A DNA stretch of 64,000 bases. Source: Acetobacterium bakii. GTDB lineage: Bacteria; Bacillota; Clostridia; Eubacteriales; Eubacteriaceae. The DNA lies in NCBI RefSeq assembly GCF_001263355.1, contig NZ_LGYO01000011.1:111564-175563 (forward strand), given 5' to 3'. The position numbers were made by a program, and so were the translations under genes. Shown in pieces: positions 25,444 to 34,663 of the stretch (position 1 is its first letter; each line of letters begins with the position of its first letter). The notes beneath the pieces are model-generated. The model did no database searches, was not told the DNA's origin, and was given only the letters and a program-made list of their open reading frames with translations.

Positions 25444-28400
25444 ATGAAACATAAAAAAGGATTATTGACAAAAATGCTCTTATCAATTGGGTTGCCGGTT
25501 GCAGTTATATTTACATTGGTGGCTAGTATATCTTTGTATATTGTGAATCAGGCGATTTCAACGATTACAATAAGCGAATTAACAGCAAAGTCACAGGCAG
25601 TTTCCAATGAAGTGGAAAGCTATTTTACCAAGTATTTGGAAGTAGCGAACCAAATGTCCGCTAATCCAGAAATGGAAAAATTGTTTGAAAAATCTACACC
25701 TGGGGTGGTTATTACTACGGTGGATAACTTCCCGGAAATTAAACAGGTATTGGACAACGTTTATAACACTGATCCGGAGAATATTATGGTATCCTGGATT
25801 GCAGACATTGATTCCAACCAATTTACTCAGTCTGATGGCTATGTATCAGATTCTTCCTACGATATGAAAACAAGATCATGGTATCAGGATTTAGTGGAAA
25901 AGAAAGAAGCTTTTATCACCGAGCCCTATGAGGATGCAGTCACTAAAAAAATGATTGTGAGTGTTGTAGCGCCAGTATTTAGAACCGGAACACAGGAGAT
26001 GATTGGGGCAACCTGCATCGATGTGTCCATTGATCGAATTAAAGAAATCATTGCTGAAAATAAAATAGGTAAAACTGGATTCTTTGTAGTAGCTACCAAT
26101 AAAGGAATGGTTTTTGATCATCCAAATCTTGCGTACAATAATTTGCCATTGGCTGAAACCGATATGTCTGATAATATTATTACAGCGTTAACAGACAAGA
26201 CAACGGGTGAAATAAACTATACGACAGATAAAACAGAAAGCAAAGGATATGTGACCGAAATTGGGAACACCGGTTGGATGTTGGCAACAGGACTTCCTGA
26301 CAAAGAATTCAATGGTCCGTTGGTAGGGGTTCAAAATGTCATGCTGATAATCTTTTGTTTAGGATTGCTGGCAATTATTGGCCTAGTCATCTTAGCTGCC
26401 AACAGCGTGGTGAAACCCATAAAGCGCCTTGTCGAAGCAGCCGATCTGCTTGCAGTCGGTGATATCGACATCGATTATAATATGGCGGCCAAAACTACCA
26501 ATGACGAATTAGGAGAGCTCACCGTTGCTTTTGTGAATATGGCAGAAAATATTAAAGTTCAGTCTCAAGCGGCTGAACAGATAGCTGAAGGAAACATATC
26601 CATTGAAATTGAGCCAAAGTCTGAAAAGGATGTGCTTGGCATCAGTATGATGGCCATCAAGAATGCGATTACAAACCTTATTTCAGATACCATTATGCTT
26701 TCAGATTCAGCCATCTCCGGTGACTTTACAAAAAGAGCAGCGACCGAAGGACATTCCGGAGACTATCAGAAGGTCATTGAAGGGGTCAATCAAACCATGG
26801 ATACCGTTGTCGATAAGATGATCTGGTATGAATCCATCATTGATGCAATTCCACTTCCGATCCATGTCACTGATAATAATATGAAATGGGTGTTTTTAAA
26901 CAAACCCTTTGAAGCATTAATGATTGCCAATGGTGTGGTTAAAGATCGCGATTCAGCCTGCGGAATGGATTGTTTCAATGCGGGAGCCAGTATCTGTCAA
27001 ACAGAAGGCTGTGGAATACGGCGGCTGGTTGACCAGGGCTTGTCGGATAGTTATTTTGAATGGTTTGGAAGAAACTTTAAACAGGATACTGCATATCTCA
27101 AAAATGCAAAAGGAGAAAATGTCGGTTTTGTAGAAGTCGTCACAGATTTAACGCCAATTATAAGGGTTAGTACGTACACCACAGAAGAGGTTAAACGTCT
27201 GGAAAAAAACCTGATATGCCTGGCCGAAGGTGATTTAGATTTTGACATGAATATCGGCGATTCCAATGAACATACAGCCGAGGTTAGTGCACAATTTAAT
27301 GCAATCAGTAGAAGTATGGTTGAAGTTAGAACAACAATTGGGAATTTAATCCAGGATGCATCTATGATCACGGATGCAGTTGCTGAAGGAAAGCTGAAAA
27401 CCCGGGCAGATACAACAAAATTTAAAGGTTCCTGGGAAACCCTGGTTGGCGGGATGAACAATATTCTTGAGGAAATTGCAAAACCACTGCAAGAGATTTC
27501 CAAAGTAATGAGTGGAATGGCCAACGGCAATCTGCGAATCATGATAACCGGTTCTTACAATGGTGATTTTGATGAATTGAAACAGGCAGTGAATAACACG
27601 ATGACGAGCTTAAACACTGTTGTTGGTGAAATATCAAACAAAATAGAGCAAATTGCGGAAGGAAACCTTAACATTGAAAATGCAAGGGAATTCAGGGGAG
27701 ATTTTGTCAGGATATCCAGCGCATTAAATGTTATTATTGAGTCATTAAATGGTATAATGGGTGATATTAATGATGCAGCGGAACAAGTTGCTTCGGGTTC
27801 GAATCAAGTTTCAGCCGGAAGTCAGTCATTAGCCCAAGGCTCCACAGAACAGGCCAGCTCCATCGAGGAATTAACTGCTTCCATTACTGAAATTGCATCT
27901 CAAACCAAAAACAATGCAGTAAATGCAAATCAAGCAAAAGAATTGGCTACTACAGTAAAGGACAATGCAACTAAAGGCAATGCACGAATGACTGAAATGC
28001 AGGATTCAATGGTGGAAATTAATGAGTCTTCTAAAAATATTTCAAAAATCATAAAAGTCATTGATGATATTGCGTTTCAAACAAATATTCTAGCACTGAA
28101 TGCAGCGGTTGAGGCCGCGCGAGCCGGCCAGCAAGGCAAGGGTTTTGCAGTGGTTGCCGAAGAAGTCCGAAACCTGGCAGCCCGAAGCGCCGATGCGGCA
28201 AAGGAAACAACCGTATTAATTGAAGGGTCCATAAACAAAGTCGAAACAGGAACCAGAATTGCGGATGAAACAGCGTTAGCCCTGAATGAAATAGTTGATG
28301 GAATTGAAAAAGTTGCAAATCTCGTTGGCAATATTGCGATCGCCTCAAACGAACAGGCGACGGGCATTGCCCAGATTAACCAGGGTGTTGAACAGGTAGC

Positions 28401-28521
28401 TCAGGTTGTCCAAAACAATTCAGCAACGGCAGAGGAAAGTGCTGCTGCAAGTGAGGAATTGTCCGGCCAGGCAGAATTGCTAAAAGAAATGATGGATAGG
28501 TTCCAATTAAGAAAAAGCTGA
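25444..28521 (+). CDS. Chemoreceptor with Cache, HAMP array and Cys-rich PAS
   Basis: A 1025-residue methyl-accepting protein. Membrane helix about 12-34, double-Cache ligand domain about 40-290, second helix about 297-320, HAMP and further HAMP-like units to about 455, a PAS domain about 461-575, more HAMP-like units, and the signalling domain about 770-1025 with the tip [20 protein letters not shown]. The PAS carries four Cys (506, 510, 518, 523), spaced to allow a metal or Fe-S site. It should report an external ligand and possibly a cytoplasmic redox state to CheA/CheW. AAAGGAG precedes the ATG. A sigma-28 promoter lies upstream. Confidence 0.92.
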   Translation: MKHKKGLLTKMLLSIGLPVAVIFTLVASISLYIVNQAISTITISELTAKSQAVSNEVESYFTKYLEVANQMSANPEMEKLFEKSTPGVVITTVDNFPEIKQVLDNVYNTDPENIMVSWIADIDSNQFTQSDGYVSDSSYDMKTRSWYQDLVEKKEAFITEPYEDAVTKKMIVSVVAPVFRTGTQEMIGATCIDVSIDRIKEIIAENKIGKTGFFVVATNKGMVFDHPNLAYNNLPLAETDMSDNIITALTDKTTGEINYTTDKTESKGYVTEIGNTGWMLATGLPDKEFNGPLVGVQNVMLIIFCLGLLAIIGLVILAANSVVKPIKRLVEAADLLAVGDIDIDYNMAAKTTNDELGELTVAFVNMAENIKVQSQAAEQIAEGNISIEIEPKSEKDVLGISMMAIKNAITNLISDTIMLSDSAISGDFTKRAATEGHSGDYQKVIEGVNQTMDTVVDKMIWYESIIDAIPLPIHVTDNNMKWVFLNKPFEALMIANGVVKDRDSACGMDCFNAGASICQTEGCGIRRLVDQGLSDSYFEWFGRNFKQDTAYLKNAKGENVGFVEVVTDLTPIIRVSTYTTEEVKRLEKNLICLAEGDLDFDMNIGDSNEHTAEVSAQFNAISRSMVEVRTTIGNLIQDASMITDAVAEGKLKTRADTTKFKGSWETLVGGMNNILEEIAKPLQEISKVMSGMANGNLRIMITGSYNGDFDELKQAVNNTMTSLNTVVGEISNKIEQIAEGNLNIENAREFRGDFVRISSALNVIIESLNGIMGDINDAAEQVASGSNQVSAGSQSLAQGSTEQASSIEELTASITEIASQTKNNAVNANQAKELATTVKDNATKGNARMTEMQDSMVEINESSKNISKIIKVIDDIAFQTNILALNAAVEAARAGQQGKGFAVVAEEVRNLAARSADAAKETTVLIEGSINKVETGTRIADETALALNEIVDGIEKVANLVGNIAIASNEQATGIAQINQGVEQVAQVVQNNSATAEESAAASEELSGQAELLKEMMDRFQLRKS

Positions 28522-28563
28522 AAATAGGTAAAAAATAAAAAAAAGAAAGGTTATCTAGTTTAG

Positions 28564-28607
28564 AAATCGAGAATTGCATTACAACCATTGATGTAGTTCT
28601 CGATTTT
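28564..28607 (+). terminator. Terminator after the first chemoreceptor
   Basis: AAATCGAGAA (28564-28573) pairs with TTCTCGATTT (28597-28606), with a further T and A-rich flank. It stands between the receptor and cheW, so cheW may depend on read-through. Confidence 0.65.
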
Positions 28608-28636
28608 AAAAAGACTGGATAAAAAGGAGAATAATA

Positions 28637-29131
28637 ATGGCTGTGAATGATATTGATATGAACAATTTTGAGGAAGATACTCAACACGGAAGATTTTTGA
28701 CCTTTTCCCTGGAAGAAGAAGTTTTTGGCATTGAAATTAAATATGTTACTGAAATCGTCGGAATTCAATCCATCACCAAAGTACCCGAAGTGCCGGCTTA
28801 CATAAAAGGAATTATCAATTTAAGAGGAAAGATCATACCCGTTATTGATGTGCGCATTAAATTCGGGAAAGAAGCCATCGCGTACAATGACCGAACCTGT
28901 ATTGTCGTGATTGATATTCAGGAAATTTCAGTAGGATTGATTGTGGATAATGTTGAGGAAGTTTTGACCATTGATGATGATGCTATTTCACCACCACCCA
29001 CCAATAAAACAGGATTTGAAAACCGTTTTATGAAGGGAATCGGAAAGGTTGGCGGAAAAGTACAGTTGCTGCTGGACTGCGAAAGATTGCTTAAAAACGA
29101 TGAAAAGGAAATAATTGAAGATATTGCATAA
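28637..29131 (+). CDS. cheW: Chemotaxis coupling protein CheW
   Basis: A 164-residue CheW domain. Typical strands are FLTFSLEEEVFGIEI near the N-terminus, the receptor-facing PAYIKGIINLRGKIIPVIDV segment, and VGLIVDNVEEVLTI. It links chemoreceptors to CheA. AAAGGAGAATAATA precedes the ATG. cheB follows after 23 bases, so the two are one unit; cheA, usually their neighbour, is not here. Confidence 0.95.
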   Translation: MAVNDIDMNNFEEDTQHGRFLTFSLEEEVFGIEIKYVTEIVGIQSITKVPEVPAYIKGIINLRGKIIPVIDVRIKFGKEAIAYNDRTCIVVIDIQEISVGLIVDNVEEVLTIDDDAISPPPTNKTGFENRFMKGIGKVGGKVQLLLDCERLLKNDEKEIIEDIA

Positions 29132-29154
29132 GAAATTTAAGGGGAACGGCCAAG

Positions 29155-30189
29155 ATGAGAGTTAAACATAAAATAAAGGTATTAATCGTAGACGATTCCC
29201 TTTTGTTCAGGGAAACACTGGCCAAAGAAATAGCTCAGGATTTAGGTATTGAAGTGGTCGGAACAGCATCAGATCCATATATGGCAAGGGATATGATATT
29301 GCAGTTAAAGCCGGACGTTTTAACCTTGGACGTAGAAATGCCGAAAATGAATGGCATCGAATTTCTAAAAAAACTCATGCCCCAATACCCCCTGCCGGTG
29401 ATTGTGGTAAGTTCAAGTTCAAAAAATGTTTTAGACGCTTTAGATGCCGGAGCTGTGGAATTTGTAACCAAACCTGAAATGACACGATCCGGAGGGATGA
29501 GTTCCTTTATTAATGAACTCAAAATTAAAATTAAAATCGCTTCGACCGCAAAGGTCGGGAATTTAAAAAAAGAATACATCCCCACAAATCTTGTTTCCGG
29601 TACGGGGATCGACATTAAGAATGCCATCATTGCCATCGGTGCTTCAACCGGTGGAACAGAAGCTATTTTCAGCGTGGTTTCGGCACTGCCCCGGGATATG
29701 CCGCCCATCATCATCGTCCAGCATATGCCTCCGGTTTTTACCAAGCTTTATGCCGAAAGACTTAACCACTCCTGTAATCTTGAAGTGAAAGAAGCAGCAG
29801 ACGGCGATGCCTTAAAACCGGGAAGAGTGTTGATTGCCCCAGGGGATTACCAAATGCGGTTGATTAAAAAATCCGGCGGTTTTTTTGTTAAATGCTCAAA
29901 GGAAGAAAAAGTCAGCGGCCATTGTCCTTCAGTTGATGTTCTTTTTGATTCCGTGGCAGAAGTGGCAGGAAAAAAAGCAATTGGGGTTATTTTAACCGGA
30001 ATGGGTCGCGACGGTGCCAAGGGTTTATTGAATATGAAGAAAACTGGGGCTTATACCATTGGTCAGGATGAAAAAACATCCATTGTATATGGTATGCCAA
30101 TGGTGGCTTTTAATATCGGCGCTGTCGACAAACAATTACCGTTAGAAAGAATATCCGAAGAGCTGGTCCGTTTTTTATCAAAACAATGA
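29155..30189 (+). CDS. cheB: Receptor methylesterase CheB
   Basis: A 344-residue protein: receiver domain (about 8-125, with VDDSLLFR and the acceptor Asp in LTLDVEMPKMNG), linker, and esterase domain (about 155-344). The catalytic triad positions are visible: Ser in GASTGGTEA, His in VQHMPP and Asp in GMGRDGAKG. It demethylates receptor glutamates and opposes CheR. A terminator follows the stop. Confidence 0.95.
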   Translation: MRVKHKIKVLIVDDSLLFRETLAKEIAQDLGIEVVGTASDPYMARDMILQLKPDVLTLDVEMPKMNGIEFLKKLMPQYPLPVIVVSSSSKNVLDALDAGAVEFVTKPEMTRSGGMSSFINELKIKIKIASTAKVGNLKKEYIPTNLVSGTGIDIKNAIIAIGASTGGTEAIFSVVSALPRDMPPIIIVQHMPPVFTKLYAERLNHSCNLEVKEAADGDALKPGRVLIAPGDYQMRLIKKSGGFFVKCSKEEKVSGHCPSVDVLFDSVAEVAGKKAIGVILTGMGRDGAKGLLNMKKTGAYTIGQDEKTSIVYGMPMVAFNIGAVDKQLPLERISEELVRFLSKQ

Positions 30190-30224
30190 AAAGTCCAGCC
30201 AAAAGTTAAGTTAATCTATTTCCG

Positions 30225-30255
30225 AAAATGAAGGGAAACAGCCTTCATTTTTTTT
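30225..30255 (+). terminator. Intrinsic terminator after cheB
   Basis: AAATGAAGG pairs with CCTTCATTT around a seven-base loop, with eight T following. It separates cheB from the next chemoreceptor gene, for which no strong promoter is obvious. Confidence 0.85.
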
Positions 30256-30287
30256 CGAATAAATAACGACTTGAAAGGAGTCAATTA

Positions 30288-33200
30288 ATGAATAAACCTA
30301 AACTGCTCAAGAAAAATCCAGACGATGTAAATCAATCAGCCGATAATGGGAAACTAAAGTTTGGGTTAGCTAAAAAACTCACCTTGCTTTTTATCTCGGG
30401 TTTTGCAGCAATTGTGCTGATCCTGGGGATCGTTTCCGTGAATATCGGCGCGAACACAGTGATGAATCAGGCAAGTGCCGATATGGAAGACTATGCAATT
30501 GCCAGCGGCAAGCAAATTGGGGCGGTTATTCAGGGAAACCTGTCAACGCTCAACGAAGTCGCTTCACGGGCCCGGGTGACACCGATGGACTGGAATACCC
30601 AGGTGGCCGCCATTTCGGTGGATGTTAACCGATTGGGTTATCAGGATATTGCGGTGATGAATCTCAGCGGACATGCAAAGTATGTTGTCGGCGGCGGAGA
30701 ATTCGATTCAGCGGGACAGTTTTGGTATGAAGACGGATTTAAAGGCGAAAATTCCATTTCAGATGTTGCCATCAGTAAAGTTACCCTCGAGCCGGTTGTT
30801 TTTGACGTCGCCCCGATTAAGCAAAACGGACAGGTTGTGGGACTGCTGGTGGGCCGACGGGACCCAATCTATTTGCAGGAAGTTGTATCAAACATGGGCG
30901 CCGAAGGGGATCGGGAATACGGCTTCATTATTGCCCCGGATGGTATTATGATGGCACATCCCAATGCCGAACTGGTGAAAAATCAAACCAATATTTTCAA
31001 TGAAGAAAAATTTAAAAGCCTGACAGCAACCATGCAGGAATTGGGTGTCGGCAATGCCGGCGTCATTGAGTACAATTATAATGGGGATAAAAAAATAGCC
31101 GGCGTCGCGCCAATACCGGGAACCGATTGGACCATGGTATTTACGGTTTACGAAACAGATCTTATCGCCCCCATCACCAATTTAAGAAATATTACCATTT
31201 TAATATCCCTGTTCATTTTAGCAATCGGCGGCTTCATCGGTTTTATTATGTCAAAGCGGATTGCCAGCCCGATTGTTAAAATAAAGGATGCCCTCGACAA
31301 ACTAGCCATGGGCGATGTGGACATTGAGATTCCAACCATAACAACTAAGGATGAAATTGCCGATTTATTGATATCCTTTAAAACCATGGTTGATAATCGC
31401 AAGTTCCAGGCCCAGGCCGCTCAGCGTCTGGCGGAAGGAGATTTTTCGGTTGTCATAGAACCCCAGTCGGATAAGGATGTGCTTTCCCATGCCATGATTG
31501 CCATGATCAAGGAATTGAACAAGCTCTATGAAGGCATATCGGCAACTGAAAAAGCTATTGCCGAAGGGCGGTTGAATTTCCGAGGAAACACCAATGAGTA
31601 TGCCGGTGTTTACAAACAAATCATCATTGGCTTGAATGGCATTATCAACGCGTTTACAAAACCCATAAAAGTTGCCTCAAAAGCTATTGAAAGAATTGGC
31701 AGCGGCAGGATTCCGCCAAAGATCACAACTGAATACCATGGCGACTTCAATGAGCTTAAAAACAGCATCAATGCCTGCATTGACGGTCTGGGAGCCCTGG
31801 AGGAAGGCAATAAAGTACTGGCATTGATGAGCAAAAATGATTTCTCGGAAGCGATTGAGGGGAATTATTTAGGAATCTATGCCGAGATCTCTGAATCCAT
31901 CAATGGTGTTCATGGAAAACTGATTCATATTGTCGGTATTGCCAACAATATTGCCAGTGGGGAAATGCATGATTTGGAAGATTTAAAAGAAACAGGGAAA
32001 AGGTCGGAAAACGATCAACTGATACCAAGCTTAATTGGCATGATCGAAAACATCGTTCTGCTGGTGAATGAAACCGATGAAATGGCCCATATTGCCGTTG
32101 CCGGGGACTTAAATCATCGTGGCGACGTCAGTAAATTCCCCGGTGAATACGCCAAAGTCATTGAAGGCTTCAATCAGACCCTGGATGTGGTTATTGCCCC
32201 CATCAAGGAAGCCTCAAGCGTCTTAAAAGAACTGGCAAATGGCAACTTGAACACTAAAATGACTGGCAACTACCAGGGCCAGCACGCCAAGATAAAAGAG
32301 GATATGAATACAACCATAGAGTTTTTAAAACGTGTGGTTAATGAAATATCAGCGACACTGGAAGAAATTGGCAAAGGGAATCTTGACCAGGAAATTACTT
32401 CTTCTTATAGCGGCGATTTTGTGAATATTAAAACCGCCATCAATGATATCACGACGAGTTTAAGTGGCATTATGTCGGACATCAACATTTCAGCCAATCA
32501 GGTCGATTCCGGAGCCCGTCAAATTTCCGACGGCGGCCAGGCTCTGGCTCAGGGAACCACCGAACAGGCCAGCTCCATTGAAGAACTCAGCGCCTCGATT
32601 GAAGAGGTGGCCAATGAAACCAAGCGCAATGCGGTCAATGCCAATGCGGCCAATGAGCTTTCAGTGAAGGTTCGCACCAATGCTGAAATTGGCAATGCCC
32701 AGATGCAGAATATGATTTTGGCCATGGGTGAGATCAATGACTCCTCACACAGTATTTCCAAGATCATTAAGGTCATTGACGATATCGCTTTCCAGACCAA
32801 TATTCTGGCGCTCAATGCCGCCGTGGAAGCTGCCCGGGCCGGACAGCACGGCAAAGGCTTTGCCGTGGTTGCCGAAGAAGTCCGAAGTCTGGCCGCCCGG
32901 AGTGCGGAAGCCGCCAGATCAACCACCGGCCTCATTGAAGGCTCCATTGAGAAAGTGGAAGTCGGAACAAAAATCGCCGACAACACCGCCAGCAGCTTGG
33001 AAGAGATGCTCACCGAAATTGAAAAGGTAACTGGCCTGGTGGCGACTATTGCCCAGGCATCCAACGACCAGGCCTCGGAAATTGCCCAGATCACCCTGGG
33101 GATTGAACAGGTTTCCCAGGTGGTTCAAACCAATTCTGCCACCGCCGAAGAAAGTGCCGCCGCCAGCGAAGAGCTTTCCAGCCAGGCCCAGATGCTGACC

Positions 33201-33344
33201 GAAATGGTGGGCACCTTCAAAATAAAAGAAGGCGGCAATGTCAACCAGGAAATGAATAAAAGAACTGTATCAAAAGCAAAAGAAGAGCCACGTTCAGTTC
33301 CGCCAAGAATTGTATTGGATGACAATGAAATAGATAAATATTAG
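30288..33344 (+). CDS. Chemoreceptor with Cache domain and HAMP array
   Basis: A 1018-residue methyl-accepting protein with an unusually long ~27-residue cytoplasmic N-terminus. Membrane helices lie at about 27-50 and 298-325 and enclose a double-Cache domain. A chain of HAMP-like modules follows (to about 720), including a single copy of the [13 protein letters not shown]...GDFNELKN module that is tandemly amplified in the third receptor. The signalling domain is at about 730-1000. The last residues, DNEIDKY, resemble the tail of the third receptor. TTGAAAGGAGTC precedes the ATG. Ligand unknown. Confidence 0.92.
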   Translation: MNKPKLLKKNPDDVNQSADNGKLKFGLAKKLTLLFISGFAAIVLILGIVSVNIGANTVMNQASADMEDYAIASGKQIGAVIQGNLSTLNEVASRARVTPMDWNTQVAAISVDVNRLGYQDIAVMNLSGHAKYVVGGGEFDSAGQFWYEDGFKGENSISDVAISKVTLEPVVFDVAPIKQNGQVVGLLVGRRDPIYLQEVVSNMGAEGDREYGFIIAPDGIMMAHPNAELVKNQTNIFNEEKFKSLTATMQELGVGNAGVIEYNYNGDKKIAGVAPIPGTDWTMVFTVYETDLIAPITNLRNITILISLFILAIGGFIGFIMSKRIASPIVKIKDALDKLAMGDVDIEIPTITTKDEIADLLISFKTMVDNRKFQAQAAQRLAEGDFSVVIEPQSDKDVLSHAMIAMIKELNKLYEGISATEKAIAEGRLNFRGNTNEYAGVYKQIIIGLNGIINAFTKPIKVASKAIERIGSGRIPPKITTEYHGDFNELKNSINACIDGLGALEEGNKVLALMSKNDFSEAIEGNYLGIYAEISESINGVHGKLIHIVGIANNIASGEMHDLEDLKETGKRSENDQLIPSLIGMIENIVLLVNETDEMAHIAVAGDLNHRGDVSKFPGEYAKVIEGFNQTLDVVIAPIKEASSVLKELANGNLNTKMTGNYQGQHAKIKEDMNTTIEFLKRVVNEISATLEEIGKGNLDQEITSSYSGDFVNIKTAINDITTSLSGIMSDINISANQVDSGARQISDGGQALAQGTTEQASSIEELSASIEEVANETKRNAVNANAANELSVKVRTNAEIGNAQMQNMILAMGEINDSSHSISKIIKVIDDIAFQTNILALNAAVEAARAGQHGKGFAVVAEEVRSLAARSAEAARSTTGLIEGSIEKVEVGTKIADNTASSLEEMLTEIEKVTGLVATIAQASNDQASEIAQITLGIEQVSQVVQTNSATAEESAAASEELSSQAQMLTEMVGTFKIKEGGNVNQEMNKRTVSKAKEEPRSVPPRIVLDDNEIDKY

Positions 33345-33383
33345 TTTTTAGTACAAAAATGAATTAATTTCACAGGATAGCGC

Positions 33384-33423
33384 AATCAGGCTCCGATCAA
33401 TTGATCGGAGCCTGATTTTTTTT
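33384..33423 (+). terminator. Palindromic terminator after the second chemoreceptor
   Basis: A perfect 17-bp stem with CGATCAATTGATCG at its centre and an eight-base T-run. Its core matches the terminator at 37711-37752, with a C-G pair here where that one has T-A. Confidence 0.9.
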
Positions 33424-33475
33424 AAATGCGTCTAATTTTTATATGTTTTAGACGAATGTTTACTTATATATTAGT

Positions 33476-33502
33476 TAAAGTCGTCTTATAGTTAGACGAT
33501 AA
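33476..33502 (+). promoter_or_regulatory. Sigma-28 promoter of the cheR-chemoreceptor unit
   Basis: TAAAGTCG (33476-33483), 11 bases, GACGATAA (33495-33502): one mismatch from the GCCGATAA consensus and two from the -35. It lies 109 bases before cheR. Confidence 0.75.
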
Positions 33503-33611
33503 GTAAGTAATGCAGAATGAATAACGCAATAATTTACCCTTGAAAAACTATAAAGAATATGTAGTAAGAATGATTATTGATTAAATAGAAATATAATAGG
33601 AGGCAATAAAA

Positions 33612-34220
33612 ATGGCGTTTACCTACTTTTTCAGAGATTTACAAACACTTCAAATGATATGCGATCATGCGATTCCGACCTTGAGGTCAAGACGATACAT
33701 TAATGTTTGGGATGCCGGTTGTGCCATGGGTCCAGAACCATATACCCTGGCAATGCTTCTCAGAGAAGGGATTGGGCATATGTATTTCAGAAATATAAAA
33801 ATAAAGGCAACCGATATTGATGGAAGCAACCTTTTTGACAAAATTATTCTGGAGGGAATTTACCCAAAAGAACAGGTTGAACGGATCCCAAAAGATGTTT
33901 TTGGAAAATATTTTGTAAACGATAACAAAGAAGGCCATTTTAGGCTCACTGACGAAATCAGAAAGTCAGTAACTTATCAAAAGCATGATTTGCTGACACT
34001 CAAAAGTATTGGCAAGGATTTTGGATTGATACTCTGCAAAAATGTATTGTTGCATTTTAATGAGGTGCAGAGAATTGAAGTCCTTCGGATGTTTCATGAG
34101 TCTCTGATTGACGGTGGGTATTTGGCAATGGAACAGACACAAAAGCTTCCCAAGGAGCTGGAAGCTTTATTTGAGCCCGTTGTATCCAATGCTCAATTAT
34201 ACAGAAAAATAAGCAGTTAG
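33612..34220 (+). CDS. cheR: Minimal chemoreceptor methyltransferase CheR
   Basis: A 202-residue protein corresponding to the catalytic domain of CheR only. It starts at the conserved TYFFRD, then the SAM-binding loop (DAGCAMGPEPYTLAMLL) and the LILCKNVLLHFNE motif. The ~70-residue N-terminal helical domain of classical CheR is absent, and the upstream DNA does not encode it. AGGAGG just before the ATG fixes the start. It methylates receptor glutamates. It is led by a sigma-28 promoter and followed by a gene remnant and the third receptor. Confidence 0.88.
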   Translation: MAFTYFFRDLQTLQMICDHAIPTLRSRRYINVWDAGCAMGPEPYTLAMLLREGIGHMYFRNIKIKATDIDGSNLFDKIILEGIYPKEQVERIPKDVFGKYFVNDNKEGHFRLTDEIRKSVTYQKHDLLTLKSIGKDFGLILCKNVLLHFNEVQRIEVLRMFHESLIDGGYLAMEQTQKLPKELEALFEPVVSNAQLYRKISS

Positions 34221-34287
34221 GTGATGAGAATGCATGAAAGCAGGCAATTTAACGAGTCACAGCGAAGTATAAACTTCAAATGTATAT

Positions 34288-34644
34288 TTGCTCACTGGTG
34301 AATGGAATACCCTCAGTGAGACAAATACAATGATTGATGCTATTCTAAAAGGCGGTGAAACACTCAAAATAGCAGACTGTGAATTTGAAGTCATTTATAC
34401 TCCCGGACACAGCAATGATTCAATCTGTCTTTATTGTGAAGCAAATAAGGTTTTATTTGCCGGAGACAAGCCATTGGTTATAAGGTCAAAAGACACTACC
34501 TATGAAAAAAGATTCATAAATGCTCTTGAATATATCGTTACAAAAAAGATTGAAACCATATATTTTGGGCATGGTGAACCGCATAAAATTAAGTGTAAAA
34601 GAACACTGATAAACTCCCTGGAAAATGCAAAAATTAAAATTTAA
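34288..34644 (+). pseudogene. 5'-truncated metallo-beta-lactamase-fold remnant
   Basis: An open frame of ~118 codons matching the C-terminal half of MBL-fold hydrolases: TPGHSNDSICLY, LFAGDKPLVI and a final GHGEPH. The N-terminal HxHxDH metal motif and start region are missing; the only possible start is TTG 34288 without a binding site, and upstream sequence is closed by a stop. It lacks half the metal site, so it is probably inactive. Lying between cheR and a receptor, it looks like debris from an insertion or rearrangement. Confidence 0.7.
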
Positions 34645-34663
34645 CAACAGGAGATTGATATTT

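Noticed and set aside
30201..30229. Sigma-28-like promoter before the second receptor
   Set aside because: AAAAGTTA and TCCGAAAA are 12, not 11, bases apart and both are poor matches; the site overlaps the cheB terminator.
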